A stretch of 64,000 nucleotides of DNA from contig OY744525.1 of the NCBI GenBank assembly GCA_963556195.1, positions 74,252,979 to 74,316,978 of the forward strand. Reading direction: 5' to 3'. This document shows positions 1 to 11,089 of this stretch, in pieces (the first letter of the stretch is position 1; each line of letters starts with the position of its first letter). The notes beneath the pieces are model-generated. The model made no database searches. It was not told the DNA's origin and saw only the letters and a program-made list of their open reading frames with translations. The DNA comes from Sepiola atlantica. Taxonomy: Eukaryota > Mollusca > Cephalopoda > Sepiida > Sepiolidae. The position numbers and the translations under genes were made by a program.

Positions 1-52
1 AAGGCAAATATTAACCTACGAATATGTACAGAAATGCGATTGCATTTTCACA

Positions 53-68
53 CACTCTCTCTCTCTCC

Positions 69-144
<76 letters not shown>
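53..144. repeat. (CT)n then (AT)n microsatellite
   Basis: A CT run with a few CCC interruptions passes directly into an AT run. It lies downstream, on the minus strand, of the hammerhead-like motif at 183-230. Confidence 0.95.
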
Positions 145-145
<1 letters not shown>

Positions 146-182
146 ACGATAAATATTACGATAAATATTTTTAAATTAAAAT

Positions 183-230
183 CTACATACACATGTGTTT
201 CATCCTTTCTTCCGGGAATCATCAGTGTAG
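183..230 (-). ncRNA. hammerhead ribozyme-like motif, family 1
   Basis: On the minus strand CUACA is followed by CUGAUGA, then a short stem-loop (UUCC...GGA), then GAAA, a self-complementary CACAUGUG, the site GUA, and UGUAG, which pairs perfectly with CUACA. This is the order of the hammerhead core: stem I, CUGANGA, stem II, GAAA, stem III, NUH. The pair that should close stem II is U opposite U, so activity is doubtful. A T-arm-like sequence (GGTTTCGAATC, minus strand, about 255-268) lies just upstream. Hammerheads are established components of Penelope-like elements; this assignment rests on the motif alone. Confidence 0.6.
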
Positions 231-299
231 AGGATGATTGATCTGCCGGTCACACGATTCGAAACCCTCAGACCCAAGTCAGCATTTTTTAACTTTTAT

Positions 300-430
300 C
301 TGAACACTTAAAACGATGCGGCCACCAAACAAAACACGTTGAAGGAAGAGAATTAAGATCTATTTATGTCTAAGTAAGGGGACACATACAGAAGACTGTC
401 AGCATTTAAAGTAGGTTGAGATAAACAAAA
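300..430 (+). repeat. dispersed repeat shared with 32.9 kb
   Basis: The stretch around agaattaa..tctatttatgtct and the following ctgtcagca recur at about 32900-32960. In both places a family 1 hammerhead-like motif lies within 250 bp, so the two loci are probably copies of one larger element. Confidence 0.5.
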
Positions 431-479
431 TTAGCACACTATTTATATCAGTTCCAAAAAGTCAAACACAACAAAATTT

Positions 480-600
480 GGCGTACGATCGTTTCTAAAA
501 CGATTCGGAATATTTTATTTTGTCTATTACTTTAGATGATTTCAAAATATCTTTTCTTCTTTACATCTGAGCTGATTTCAACATATGCAGTATTTGGAGT
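480..600 (-). ncRNA. degraded hammerhead-like motif, extended family
   Basis: The minus strand keeps the 3' half GAAAC, palindromic GAUCG, UA, CGCC, matching the motifs at 22896, 58093 and 61336. The 5' half (CUGAUGA) is only approximate near 580. Read as a decayed copy of the same repeat. Confidence 0.35.
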
Positions 601-1554
601 TTTTAAATGTCTGTATTTCGACTTTAGCTATATTTACTATAGGTGAGTTATTCAATTGTACATTTATACTAATTCCCTGCTGCATCATTCACCCTGGGCG
701 CATTGAGCCGGCTTCCTCTTTCAAGGAGGAAGTTTCTAGGGAATATTAAATTCACAAGCGGTCCCCAGTCTGTTTTTTTTAAGCATGAGTCATCTTCAAG
801 TGTTAGATACTAGAAATGTATTATAAAAAGGGCCAATTTAGTTTTTATTGTCACACAACGGATTGAAAACATTTGAAACTCCTCCCATAACTTTATATCA
901 CGTTTGGCTGATAGTTGGTCAAAGAGATCGGATAACGCCTCGAGGATAGGGAGTCACAGACTGCAGTTGAAAGTGGTGAGGATTTTTAGAGTTTCTGATT
1001 GTAATTAGTTGTGTTTCTAATATCCAATCTCTGATTATCGTCATTGCTTGTTTGTTTGCATATTGAATGTTTTAGGTGGTGGGAGGAAGGCGAATGATGC
1101 GAGATAATGAGACGAGGGGAATATGGGGAGCGTAGGTGGTGAAATGATGGGAACAGAGAGAGTAATAGTAGTAGCAACAACAGCATAAACGGATGACATG
1201 AATAAATAAATGACCTAAATAATGAGTCAACCCGTAAACAGTTGTCTGTCTGGTCAGTCACTATGGCAACAAGGGTTTTGATTGTATGGCGTAAATATAG
1301 TTTCATTCAGCAGAAGCGTTTGAAACGCTAAAACAGTGTTTTTAGTTTTTATCGTAACTCATATCTCCAAAACTTATTAAAAAAATCGTGCTCATTTCTA
1401 TCAAACTGAAACACACGGTACCTGTATTCTCTAAGTCGCTATCGATATACTTTTAACGTATCTACATATTTACCTTCATAATCGGCTTAGAACACAAATG
1501 TATACACTATTGTACAATGTACTAACATTGACCCAACGGGTCAGTGGTCGTATA
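600..1554. other. no supported feature
   Basis: AT-rich DNA with no recognisable coding, RNA or repeat signature. The 106-codon minus ORF at 986-1306 is leucine/serine-rich and resembles no family I know. Confidence 0.5.

Positions 1555-1608
<54 letters not shown>
1555..1608. repeat. (AT)n microsatellite
   Basis: Uninterrupted AT dinucleotides of about 54 bp. Confidence 0.97.
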
Positions 1609-1613
<5 letters not shown>

Positions 1614-1689
1614 GAAATATATATTTGTGTATATATATTATAAGAAAATTTATCCGAACTATTCAATGTAAAAGCTCAATTACTGTTTA

Positions 1690-1816
1690 ACAACAGAGCA
1701 TATATAAATAAACAATGGTATTTAAATTCCAATGACCACGTCTTTATTCATATTTTTACTTGCTGAATTAAAAAAAAAGTTCAATGCAACCTTTGACAAT
1801 TGTTTCGCAAAGAAAC
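1690..1816. repeat. left arm of inverted repeat enclosing a LINE
   Basis: This arm (aaataaacaatggtattta... to ...gacaattgtttcgcaaagaaac) is found again, reverse-complemented, at about 3262-3380. The arms enclose the LINE fragment and a small hairpin. PLE terminal repeats can be inverted, so this may be a PLE-type terminal repeat interrupted by a LINE. Confidence 0.7.
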
Positions 1817-3110
1817 GAACAACCATCAGTATGGATTTAGGCAAGCAAGATCTACTGCAGATATCCTAACGATCATCTCTGAACGCATATACAATACACT
1901 GGACAAGGCAGGTGAAGCTAGGATGGTAGCGCTTGATATATCCAAAGCATTTGACAAGATCTGGCATAAAGGTATTCTCATAAAAATTAATTCATATGGT
2001 ATTACTGGACGAATATTTAATATAATTAGATCCTTCCTATCCAACAGAAAGATCCAAGTTGTCCTAGATGGTGGTTCATCCAAACAACACGTCATAAATG
2101 CAGGTGTATCCCAGGGATCGATCCTTGAACCTTTTATGTTCCTGATTTTTATAAACGACCTCCCTGATAACATTGTGTCTGAGATGAGTATATTTGCTGA
2201 TAACACTACGTTCTACTCTTGTCATGTGAGTAAAACGGATGTGCACATATCCAAGGCAATGGCTGAATCCTTAGAAAGTGACCTCCACTCTGTAGTAGAA
2301 TGGATGGTAACATTTAATGCTTCTAAGACAAAGCTCCATTCCTTCAATAACTACAAGAAACCTCTTCAACCACCGATTGCCATGGCAAATAACACCCTAC
2401 CTGAGAGTTTAACATTCAAACTCCTCAACCTGAGATTCACAGGTAACATGAATTGGAACAGGTGCATGAAAGACATTGCCAGGGCTGCTGCAAAGAAAGT
2501 GGGCTCCCTTTACTGTGCTAGAAAAGTTCTCATACCTGATAGTATTCTATATCTCTACAAAGCCACCATCGGCCCATACATAGAGTATTGTTGTCACATA
2601 TGGGCTGGTGCATCATCCACTAGTCTCTCCCTCTAAGACAAGGTCCAAAAAAGAGTCGCTAATCTAATAGGTCCCTCACTATCCACCAAGCTCTAGCCCC
2701 TGTCCTATCATTGCAATGTTGCATCTTTGTGCTTGTTTTACAAATACTTCAATGTGCTCCGATGAACTTGCTGCTCTAGTGCCCCCTCGACGTAAATACA
2801 CTCGACCAACCCGACAATCAGCTAAATCCCATTCATTCACTGTGGAGGTCCCCAGATGCTGGAGAGCCTTTTACTCTAATAGCTTCTTTCCTCGAGCTGC
2901 CGGCCTTTGGAACTTCCTCCCTGCTCCCTGTTTCGCCGACTGTACCGACATGCAGAAATTTAAAACTAATATCAACAAACATCTAGTTACACAGCTCCCA
3001 ATTTAGGATGATCCCCCAAAACTTTCATCCTAATTCTCAATGGCCCCTTATGTTAACGGTGGCAACTTGTCTTGTTTGGGATGAATTCAGTTAATAAAAA
3101 ATTTTAAAAA
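1800..3110 (+). mobile_element. CR1/Jockey-like LINE, C-terminal RT fragment, inactive
   Basis: The first 278 codons read as the fingers-palm part of a non-LTR reverse transcriptase: YGFR near the start, ALDISKAFDKIWH (motif A), a GVSQGSILEP block (usually GVPQGSILGP, motif B), and IFADNTT where active enzymes have FADD (motif C). The second catalytic Asp is therefore Asn. The thumb and C-terminus continue past a stop at 2636, through LDKVQKRV and CLFYKYFN, to 3006 with one more stop. A short 3' UTR ends in AT-rich sequence near 3110. The reading frame opens with TTG because the 5' part is missing: the element begins directly at the inverted-repeat arm. Endonuclease and ORF1 are absent. Clade assignment is by motif resemblance only. 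Confidence 0.9.
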
Positions 3111-3112
3111 CA

Positions 3113-3275
3113 TGAATAAACATATAGTTAGCAGGATCTTTCGCTGCTGCAGCTCATCAGAAGATCTGCCATATCATTTCCCACTGAAAACCGTTCCCCA
3201 AAAGGACCATTCATAGACAGACAGCCATTTTATAGCGAAAGATACTGGTAACCATATGTTTATTCGTTTCTGTGC
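3113..3275. repeat. small inverted repeat with hammerhead-like core
   Basis: About 31 bp at the left end (gaataaacatatagttagca...) recurs inverted at 3234-3275, with about 100 bp between. On the minus strand at 3143-3162 lies CUGAUGA, then a perfect GCUG CAG CAGC stem-loop, then GAAA, a hammerhead-type core. Stem III and a cleavage site are not clear. Confidence 0.5.
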
Positions 3276-3380
3276 AAAACAATTGTCAAGAGTTGCATTG
3301 ATATTTTTTAATTCGGTAAGTAACAATATGAATAAGGATATAGTCGTTGGAATTTAAAATACCATTGTTTATTTATATAT
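3262..3380. repeat. right arm of inverted repeat enclosing a LINE
   Basis: Reverse complement of 1690-1816 with scattered substitutions and small indels. Confidence 0.7.
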
Positions 3381-3775
3381 ATATTGTGTGTATTTAGGCA
3401 GCATTTTCTCATTTATGCAAACAGAATTTGTCTGTTTAATTATACCTTTTTTATTTTTCCAATTTTTCTAATGGTCTTTTTTGTATTAAAATCAAAAAAA
3501 AAATTACTAAATGTCCCATAGGTATCACAAACGTTTTCGATTCTTCGTCGATACATCCTCAGGTGTCAAAAGCAAATAAACAAAAAAGCTGAAGAAAGAA
3601 GAGAATTTTTAAAAAGACAGTGGAGAAACGCGCAGATAACGTTTTCGCATTGTTCCAGGAAAAACTTTGATAATTTATATTCAGCAACGCCAAAGTGGCA
3701 TCACAGAATAAAATCGCATTGCGTTAAGCATTTTAAAATGTTGCCACTGGTTTCATACGTGATGTTATTAATTGT

Positions 3776-3870
3776 AGATTGCTGTTTTTATGTAGATAGC
3801 TTCCAGTATTATTTTTTAAAATACTATCTTTTTAAAAATACTGGAAGCTATCTACATAAAAACGCAATCT
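3776..3870. repeat. short foldback hairpin
   Basis: Arms of about 35-44 bp (gctgtttttatgtagatagc... and its reverse complement) are almost perfect around a 26 bp AT-rich loop. A miniature foldback element is likely. No target duplication was identified. Confidence 0.85.
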
Positions 3871-3901
3871 CCCATTTGAAAAATCAAATATTTTAGAATA
3901 T

Positions 3902-3904
<3 letters not shown>

Positions 3905-3980
<76 letters not shown>
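3905..3980. repeat. (AT)n then (AAT)n microsatellite
   Basis: About 64 bp of AT followed by four AAT units. Confidence 0.97.
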
Positions 3981-3983
<3 letters not shown>

Positions 3984-4109
3984 CAGGTAAAACGTAAAAC
4001 ATCCACAGGGTAGTAATCCAAAGAATTTCAACTGGGTTTATAAAAAGTGATCAATATCAAATAGAGCTTTTATACATGATTATTTTTATTTACACAGACA
4101 TGTACAAAA

Positions 4110-4176
4110 TCTGCGACACTGGCATGTCGATGTTATCGATCAACAGTTATTATAAACTGAGATCTCATCAGGCAGA
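4110..4176 (-). ncRNA. hammerhead ribozyme-like motif, long stem II
   Basis: Minus strand: UCUGC, then CUGAUGA, then a stem II of GAUC plus CAGUU against AACUG plus GAUC around a 6 nt loop, then GAUAAC where GAAAC is expected, a short stem III, GUC, and GCAGA, which pairs with UCUGC. Stems I and II are close to perfect and GUC is the preferred cleavage triplet. The core carries one substitution or an inserted U, so this copy is probably inactive. Confidence 0.55.
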
Positions 4177-4310
4177 GTTAGAATCTGATCTTAACCGTAG
4201 ATCATATTTGGAAAGAATGAAATGGAGAAAAAAAAAGAAAAGGAAGAAGAAGAAAAGAAATTTCAAATTTCAAAATTTGGGAAGTCACGTGGTTGGGACC
4301 GTTAAGAATC

Positions 4311-4442
4311 AAAATGTTAAAATCAAAATCAAAATCAAAATCAAAATCAAAATATAAAATAAAATAAAATAAAATAAAATAAAGTGAAAAGAGAGAGATA
4401 TAATAAAAAGGGTAGAATAAAAAGATAGATAGATAGATAGAT

Positions 4443-4485
<43 letters not shown>

Positions 4486-4486
4486 A
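4311..4486. repeat. (AAAATC)n, (AAAAT)n and (GATA)n low-complexity block
   Basis: Successive simple repeats. The overlapping minus-strand ORFs at 4202-4606 are translations of these repeats. Confidence 0.95.
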
Positions 4487-4489
4487 ATA

Positions 4490-5330
4490 AAATGAAATCG
4501 TCTCTTGATTCAGACAGAAGTAGGGGAAGGGGATGTACATGCAATAGAATGTGTCAAAAAACCGTCGAAAGTTTTTCTTCAACTTGGGCAAACCGCATAT
4601 TCTCAAATCAGCTGTGTATATATATAAATATATATATATGTTCTTTCTTACAGATTAGTTAAAATTAACATATATAATGACTAACAATCCTCAAAGCTCA
4701 TCCATCACAGAAAATTCAAATCCCAGGTAATAATCTGAAGACAAATTACTGCACTGAGAATTATTTTTCTTGTGTATTTCATAATTTAATTCAGGTCTAG
4801 GTTGGGTCGTTCAACTTATTTGCTTTTTTCTCACTTCCATCTTACCCTTCACCACTTGAAACTGGTTTCATCCTTAGGCTTTTTTTTCAATAGATTTGGG
4901 ATCAAAAGATTTTAAGATGAAGGCAGTTTTAGTATTTAGGATGGATTAGTTCAGTCTTGTTCACGTTTAGTTAGTCCTGTCAGTTCGAGTGACTGTTTTT
5001 CCTTACTTCAACTTTTGGTGAATTTACTAGCTCAAGAAGACGACCCTTGTATATAATTTTTTCGTGCTATTTCTAGCCTAAGGATTGCAACAGTCTTCTT
5101 ATTTACAGTCAAACAAAATGACGCAAAATCTGATATGCTGCTAAAAGAATTAAGTTTTTGCATCTCTCTCAGTATTGAAATGGTTTAGCTGATCCAGTAA
5201 GCACATATGAGCATATCAATTCAATACAAATAGTACCTACAATAATCAACTTAGTTATTACTTTCAAACTCATTTCTAAATTTTTATTTATTTTTTAATT
5301 TTTAACTATGACTCACCAAAGAGTCTGGTG
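4490..5330. other. no supported feature
   Basis: AT-rich spacer between the GATA repeat and the RTE-like fragment. Confidence 0.5.
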
Positions 5331-5339
5331 CAAATCACT

Positions 5340-6145
5340 GGTCTAAGGACTGCACCATCATGCTTAAAGTGCACCAAGGCTCGGCTCTCTCCCTGCTGCT
5401 CTTCATTCTTGCTTGTTCGCTGAACACTCTTGTATGTGGATGATGTCCTGCTCGCCTCCAAAGGTAAGTCCGGCCTGTAACAACAAGTCTAGCACAGTTT
5501 GGTCTCTGGCTAAACATCAAAAAGACGAAGTATTTGACGACCAATGAGTACGACACAATCCAAGTTAATAGATAGGATCTCTCACAAATGCACACCTTCA
5601 AGTATCTTGGCTCGACGCTCCACAACGACAGCAACATCTTTAGTGAAGTTGCTGTGTGCATCAATGCGACGGGACTCAAATGGTGCGCCACCACTGGTAT
5701 CCTCTATAACCACAGGATCAGCAACTATCTAAACTCGAATATCTACCAGACTTGTGAGACTTGTCTTTTTGTACAGCTCTCGGTGCTTGCCGATAACAAG
5801 GGAGGTGGAGCGAACATTCCCGACTATGAAAAGTAAAATGATTTGCTCGGGATTTATACTGCTCAACCACATCTGAAGGCACTACGGCATTACACTGATC
5901 GAGGGAATAATGAAGGAATGGCAACTCAAATAGTTCGGACATATGCTCAGGGCCATGATGACACCATCGCAAAAATCGCTTTTAAATTTGAAGTCGCTGG
6001 AAAATGACCAAGAGGAAGGCCGAGGATGAGATGAAAAGATGCCTTGCACAATGATCTCCATAAAACCGGTCTTCACCCTGCGATCATGGCAAATGAAGAC
6101 AAAAAGCCACTATTGTGGACTCTGTTGTAACTCAAGATTGACATA
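5340..6145 (+). mobile_element. RTE-like LINE, RT to C-terminus, frameshifted
   Basis: Three frames must be joined to follow it. VHQGSALSLLLF (RT motif B) is at about 5370-5408. LLYVDDVLLA at 5428-5457 holds the catalytic YxDD. LNIKKTKYLTT follows near 5512, then TFKYLGSTL and NSNIYQT from 5594. The C-terminal tail from about 5980 reads FEVAGK, RGRPRMR and ALHNDLHKTGLHP. Order and spacing match the distal half of RTE-type reverse transcriptases. About 100 codons before the tail are scrambled or deleted, and the endonuclease and N-terminal RT are absent. Internal stops show a dead copy. Confidence 0.85.
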
Positions 6146-6164
6146 AAAGAAAAGAAGAAGAGAA

Positions 6165-6625
6165 AGGAAAACCCATCAACAGCGAATATTGGTGCGTTTC
6201 AAGGAAGAAATTGCCAAAAACAGTTACAAATAAAGAAAATAAAGTGCTTGCTCTTTCACCAATGCATTGTGTCGCCATTCAATCGCAACAATGACAAAAT
6301 AAATAAATTGTACTTCAAATTGCTTCCACACACACCCTATTCTCCAGATCTGAACCCCAGTGACTACTGGCTGTTTGCAGACCCTAAAAGAATGCTCCAG
6401 GTAAAGAGATTTGGTTGCAATGAATAAGTAATATCGGAAACTGAAGTATATTTTTAGGCCAAAGACAAATCGTTCTACAAAAAGGGCATTGAATTGTTAG
6501 AAAGGAATTGGAATCAGTGTATCACCCTAAAAGAAAACTATATTGATGAATAAAGTAGAATCTTGCCTAAAAGTTGAGGTTTTATTAGTTAGGTCCGGGA
6601 CTTATTGAGTAATGTGTTCAGTTCT
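6165..6625 (+). mobile_element. mariner-like transposase, C-terminal fragment
   Basis: In frame from about 6315 the protein reads YSPDLNPSDYWLFADPKRML, the block holding the third catalytic Asp of mariner transposases, then VKRFGCNE and a stop. After a frameshift it continues AKDKSFYKKGIELLE and WNQCITLKENYIDE to a natural stop at about 6551. A terminal-repeat-like segment (ggtccgggacttattgagt) follows at about 6592. The N-terminal DNA-binding part and first two Asps are missing or unreadable. It abuts the RTE-like fragment with no clear junction. Confidence 0.85.
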
Positions 6626-7140
6626 GCCCTATATATATTTTATTTTTAATTTGTAGCATTGAGCACTTTACAAAATAGTGTTTTAAATAAATATCATTTC
6701 ATTGGTCTTTAAAGCATAATTTTAAAAACTTGTAACAATACATTTATATATACATATATATATATCCAAATATATGTGCATATACATATATTTCTGTATA
6801 ATATGTGAGTATGAATGTATTTATATTTTAAGGTGTGTATGTATGATACATGCATACTTTAAAACGTGCTTATATTATATTTCTTACTGTATACCGTACT
6901 TGAAAAAGTGATATTTTAAAAATAAGCAAAGAAAAGTATTGATTTATTCCAAAAGATAAGCTCTGACCTACATGGAAACATATTTTCAAGTTGTACTTGA
7001 AATAAAAAAGAAAGAAATTGGCACCAACAAGGATTTTGTCAGTTCGTTTGTAATCGCAGAGCTTTGGGAAATCTCAGAGTCAGAAAAATATTTGAATGAA
7101 AATAGCAAAATCTCAGACAAACTATCATAGATGGTTGTGT
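6625..7140. other. no supported feature
   Basis: AT-rich DNA with short imperfect TATA and ATGT runs. No coding or repeat family recognised. Confidence 0.5.
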
Positions 7141-7189
7141 AGGCTCGTATCCGATCGAGTTTTGGCAGGGGAAAAAAAACCTATGGAAA

Positions 7190-9420
7190 AGATGTCTGAT
7201 TTGGGTGAATTAAGTAAGTCTATGTAGTTAAAGTTTGATTTTACCAAGGTAAATAATCTTGTGGAAGAAAAGTCTAATTGCTCCAAGATAAATAAGTCTG
7301 CAGGGAAAAGTATAATTTTACCAAGGTAAATAGGTCTAGGTAAATGGAACTCATTATGCTTGGTATCCATTTACATGATAGAAAAAGAAACACCTGGATC
7401 AGACAGCAAAGTGAGGTAAATGACATCATCACCACCATACGAACGGCAAAAGATAGATGGGCAGGTCACCTTTCGAGATATACATAAAAAACGTGGGCAT
7501 ATAGAGCGACAGAATGGACCTCGGGGCAATGGAAAAGACATAGACGAAGGCTAAAAACCCGGTGGAGAGACAACCTCGACAGCTAACAAGGTCCTACTTG
7601 GCCACGCCTTGGCAGGAATAAAACAAGGTGGAAAGAAACCAGGAAGGGGTTCCTCCCCCAGCAGTGATTAAAACCTGATGATGATGATGATGATGATGAT
7701 GATAATGATGATGATGAATAAGTCTATATAAAGAAATGTATGACTTTACCGAGGTAAGTAGATCTATGTACGGTAAGTCTGATTTTACCGAGTCAAAAAA
7801 GTCTGTGGAAAAAAAGTCTAATTTTTCATATGTCTAAACTCTTTGAAAGTAAATATTTGGAAATAAGTAAATAAGTATGTAGAAAAGATCTGATTTAAAA
7901 GGGTAAATGATCTATGCAAAGAAAGTCTCATGTTACCTCGGTAAATAAGCATATGAAAAAAAAATCTGATGTTACTAACATAAATACATCTGTGGAAGAA
8001 AAGTATGATTTTACAGAGCTAAATAAGTCGTTAAAAGTAAAGTCTAATGTTACCTCGTCATATAAATATATGGAAGAAAAGTCTAATTAAGATAATTATG
8101 TATATTGACCAAAAGCCTTATTTTTACCTAGGTAAATAAATCTACAGAATTTAAAAAAAATTACTTAGATAAAAAATTCCGTAATGGAATAGTTCATTTT
8201 TTTTAATACAAATAAGTGCATAGTTTTACCGAGGTAAATAAGATAAACAAGTTTGCAAATGAAAAATCTGATTTTACCGAGGTAAATATGTCCATATGAC
8301 AAGGGTCATGGTAATTGGTCTTATGAATAAAAGTGATTTAATTAAAAAAATCTGATTTTACATACGTTTGCAGCAAAAAGTCTAATTTTTCCAAGATAAT
8401 TAAATCTGTAGAAAAAACTTATTGCTCAAGTAAATCATTTTATGGTAAAAAGTCTGATATTACAGAAGTTGGTAGCGAAAAGTATAATTTTTTCTAAAAT
8501 AACTGACTTAGTAAAGTTTTATTTTACCCAGGTAAATCATTTTGTGGAAAAAGTTTAATTTTTACTTGGGTAAACAAGTCTGTCTAAGAAAAATATACTT
8601 TTTCTAAGATCAATAAGTTTGTAGAATAAAACTCTCATTTTACCTAGGTAAATCAGTGTGTCTTAAAAAGGTATAACTTTTCCATTCTGTGGAAAAAAAA
8701 GTCTGATTTTTACATAGGTAAATAAGTCGAAGTAAGAAACATCTTATTTTATCGAGGTAAATTATTGTGTGAAAAAAGTATTTCCAAGAATAAATTCATG
8801 TAAAAATGTCTAATTTTCCTTGGTAAATATGTTTATGTGAGAAATCTTATTTTATCTTGGTAATTAATTCTGTGTACTAGAATTCTTATTATACCCACAT
8901 AAGTAAGTCGATAGAAAAAAAAATCAAAATTTTTCTGCAATAAAAATTTTTATGGAAAATATAATTCAATTTTGCATATGTGAAAAAGTTTGTGGACAAA
9001 AAATATAATTTTGCATAGTGAAGAAATTCTTCCATGGTGTTTATCTATTCTTATTTTTATATAAAAAAGCACACACATGCCTAGTATGCTTTGCGATGTC
9101 TCCCGATGTGTTACTAATTCTAAAATCAGCTGTTCAACTCACTGGGGTAAAAATAAGAATTATAGACTAATTTTGTCGAGGTAAATAAGTCGATGTAAGA
9201 AAGGTTTAGTTTTGCTCTGGTAAATAAACATAATCAAGAAAAAGTTGATATTGCCGAGGAAATAAGTCTATCAAAGGAAAGCTAATATTTCCCAGGTAAA
9301 TAAAACTATGGAAGTAAAATCTGATATTGCTGAGGTAAATAGGTTTATCAAAGGAAACTCTGATGTTGCCTAGGTAAATAAGTCAATGTAGAAAAAAGAT
9401 CTACATTTTTAATAGTGTAC
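7190..9420 (+). repeat. ~39 bp diverged minisatellite with palindromic core
   Basis: The region is built of dozens of degenerate units, roughly gaggtaaataagtctatgg followed by aaaaaagtctgattttacc. Spacing between gaggtaaat cores is close to 39 bp where well preserved (for example 9180-9390). Many units carry TTTACC(G/T)AGGTAAA, in some copies a perfect 14 bp palindrome. The array is interrupted by a LINE 3' end at about 7385-7720 and by a non-repeat stretch near 9030-9140. High divergence suggests an old array. The 81-codon minus ORF at 7125-7370 is a by-product of it. Confidence 0.85.
7385..7720 (+). mobile_element. LINE 3' end fragment inside the minisatellite
   Basis: From about 7441 the reading RTAKDRWAGHLSRYT, then RATEW, then TRWRDNL and TRWKETRKGF across stops matches the extreme C-terminus of endonuclease/RT-type LINEs, where a [KR]WAGH motif is typical. 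The fragment ends in (ATG)n at about 7677-7717, a common tail of such LINEs. Minisatellite units resume immediately after, so the LINE inserted into the array. Confidence 0.75.
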
Positions 9421-9503
9421 ACCTAATTTTTAATGGTGTACATTTTAATGGGGTGCATCTAATTTTTTAATGGTGTACATTTTAATGGTGTACATTTTAC
9501 TGG
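9403..9503 (+). repeat. short tandem repeat (taatggtgtacatttt)n
   Basis: About five degenerate 16-30 bp units at the distal end of the minisatellite. Confidence 0.8.
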
Positions 9504-9837
9504 AATTATAATCCAATTTTTCTTTGGTAACCCAAAATTTGGAAAAATTCAAACTTTCTTTATTTAAAAAATAGTTATATGAAAGAAAAGCCTAATATTG
9601 CCAACATATATAAATCTTTGGAAGTAATGTGACCAATCAGTCCTTCCATGAAATAATGTGTAATTGTAAAATATTAAATAGCCTTGTGTGAAAGTAGGCC
9701 TATACAAATGTCGGATGAGTTGGGACGAACATCTAATTCAAGGATGAGTAATATATTAGCAGACAATATCCAAAATCAATTCTAGGATAAGTCTTCTTCT
9801 TTTCGTATGAATCAGCCTGTTATTTTTTAAAAACCTG

Positions 9838-10000
9838 CTTGATTCTGTTGCTGGCATTGGTTTCCCTGATTTTTTTTTCTTTTAGAATCAGGTACTCACA
9901 GGAGGGACCACATCGATGTTGCCAACATCCATAGTGAGTGGTGCTATAGATCCGAACATGGCACAACGAGTTTTCAGTCTGCACACAACAGTATTAGGGC
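9838..10000 (-). mobile_element. tRNA-derived SINE, family T1, degraded
   Basis: On the minus strand the body ggaaaccaatgccagcaac, the element ggtacctgattc and the flank ccactcactatggatgttgg correspond to T1 copies at 41928-42100 and 61611-61770. The tRNA head (right end) is eroded. Confidence 0.65.
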
Positions 10001-11089
10001 TGCAATCAGGCTAATAGAGCTCTAGTGAAAATCCAGGAGGGTCAACATCAGGATCTGTCGTGCTCTGGTCGTCTGTGCATCTATGGCTAACAAGGATGTA
10101 GCAGGTGTGAAACAGCAAATCCATGGAAATAGGATAACAACGTTGCTTCTCCGACATTCTTTTGAGTGTTCTCGGCCAAAACTGCCCCAACTCCGTATTC
10201 AACGCCTAAGTCTTGTTGCACTCAGTGTCGGGGTTTATTTGCAGTCTTGTTGGTTTAACGAATAGCTACAGCCAACAAAAAAGACTTCATGCAGACCAGA
10301 TAATCCTGAGGCACGATATTCGTGGGTTATGTGCAGAAATCTGATTCACTCAGTCACAACAACAGTAGCAGTAATGACTGATCATGAACGAGGGTTGATG
10401 ACATCAAAGATGTAAGCCTGAAGCAGATCATGTGATCGCAAACAATCAAAAGAACACCAAAATCAAAGACAATTTAGTTGCAGGAAAAAATCTCATGGGT
10501 TAACTTCTCTAACAAAAACAGTCCGACATGGTCAAATCAATGAAGAATTTGAAAGTTTCACAGGACCAATCAAGAGCTCTCAAAGCTCATTTAAGAGTGA
10601 GATATTCCAAAATGGGAATATTATAAGATTAAATTCAGAGCATGTGACCATATATTATCTGAGTATAAACAGCCTGTTTAATGTTGCAAACCAGTTAACC
10701 GAAAACGCGTTTGGCAGTGCAAACAAAAGGAAGTCATTAACTGATATGGGTCGATGACGTTATTGGCTATCTTATAAACGTTATCAAACATCCCAATTAA
10801 GGGGAAACAAAGAAAAGAAATAAACAAAAGAAAGAAAAAGGAAGTGAACAGACAATTCAATTTTTTTTATATAAAACAAAACAAAAAAGGGAAAGCGAAA
10901 TATAAAACAATCATACCTTTTATACCTTTCGTTTTTGTGTTCTACAAAATCCCCACACTTCTTAAATAACGGATGACCCCCCCTCCTTTCCAAAATAATG
11001 CCACCCATAGAATCGTTAATATAATTCACAATCTTTTCCGTAATCCAAAAACATTTGACACAAATAGACTTCAATCTATATCTGACTTG
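10001..11089. other. no supported feature
   Basis: Short overlapping ORFs on both strands at 10011-10265 and 10678-11074 have no recognisable motif. I see no RNA gene or repeat. Confidence 0.5.

Noticed and set aside
16..222. 68-codon ORF (minus) rich in Arg-Glu
   Set aside because: Translation of the (CT)n and (AT)n microsatellites.
1826..2206. 126-codon ORF (minus)
   Set aside because: Antisense shadow of the reverse transcriptase frame at 1800-2636.
3143..3162. Complete hammerhead at this site
   Set aside because: The CUGAUGA-stem II-GAAA core is clear, but no stem III/NUH/stem I arrangement could be built; kept only as part of the inverted-repeat entry.
5335..5694. 119-codon ORF (minus)
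   Set aside because: Antisense shadow of the RTE-like fragment, whose motifs are on the plus strand.
7190..9420. CRISPR-like array
   Set aside because: Units are degenerate throughout with no constant repeat/unique spacer alternation, and the sequence is eukaryotic.
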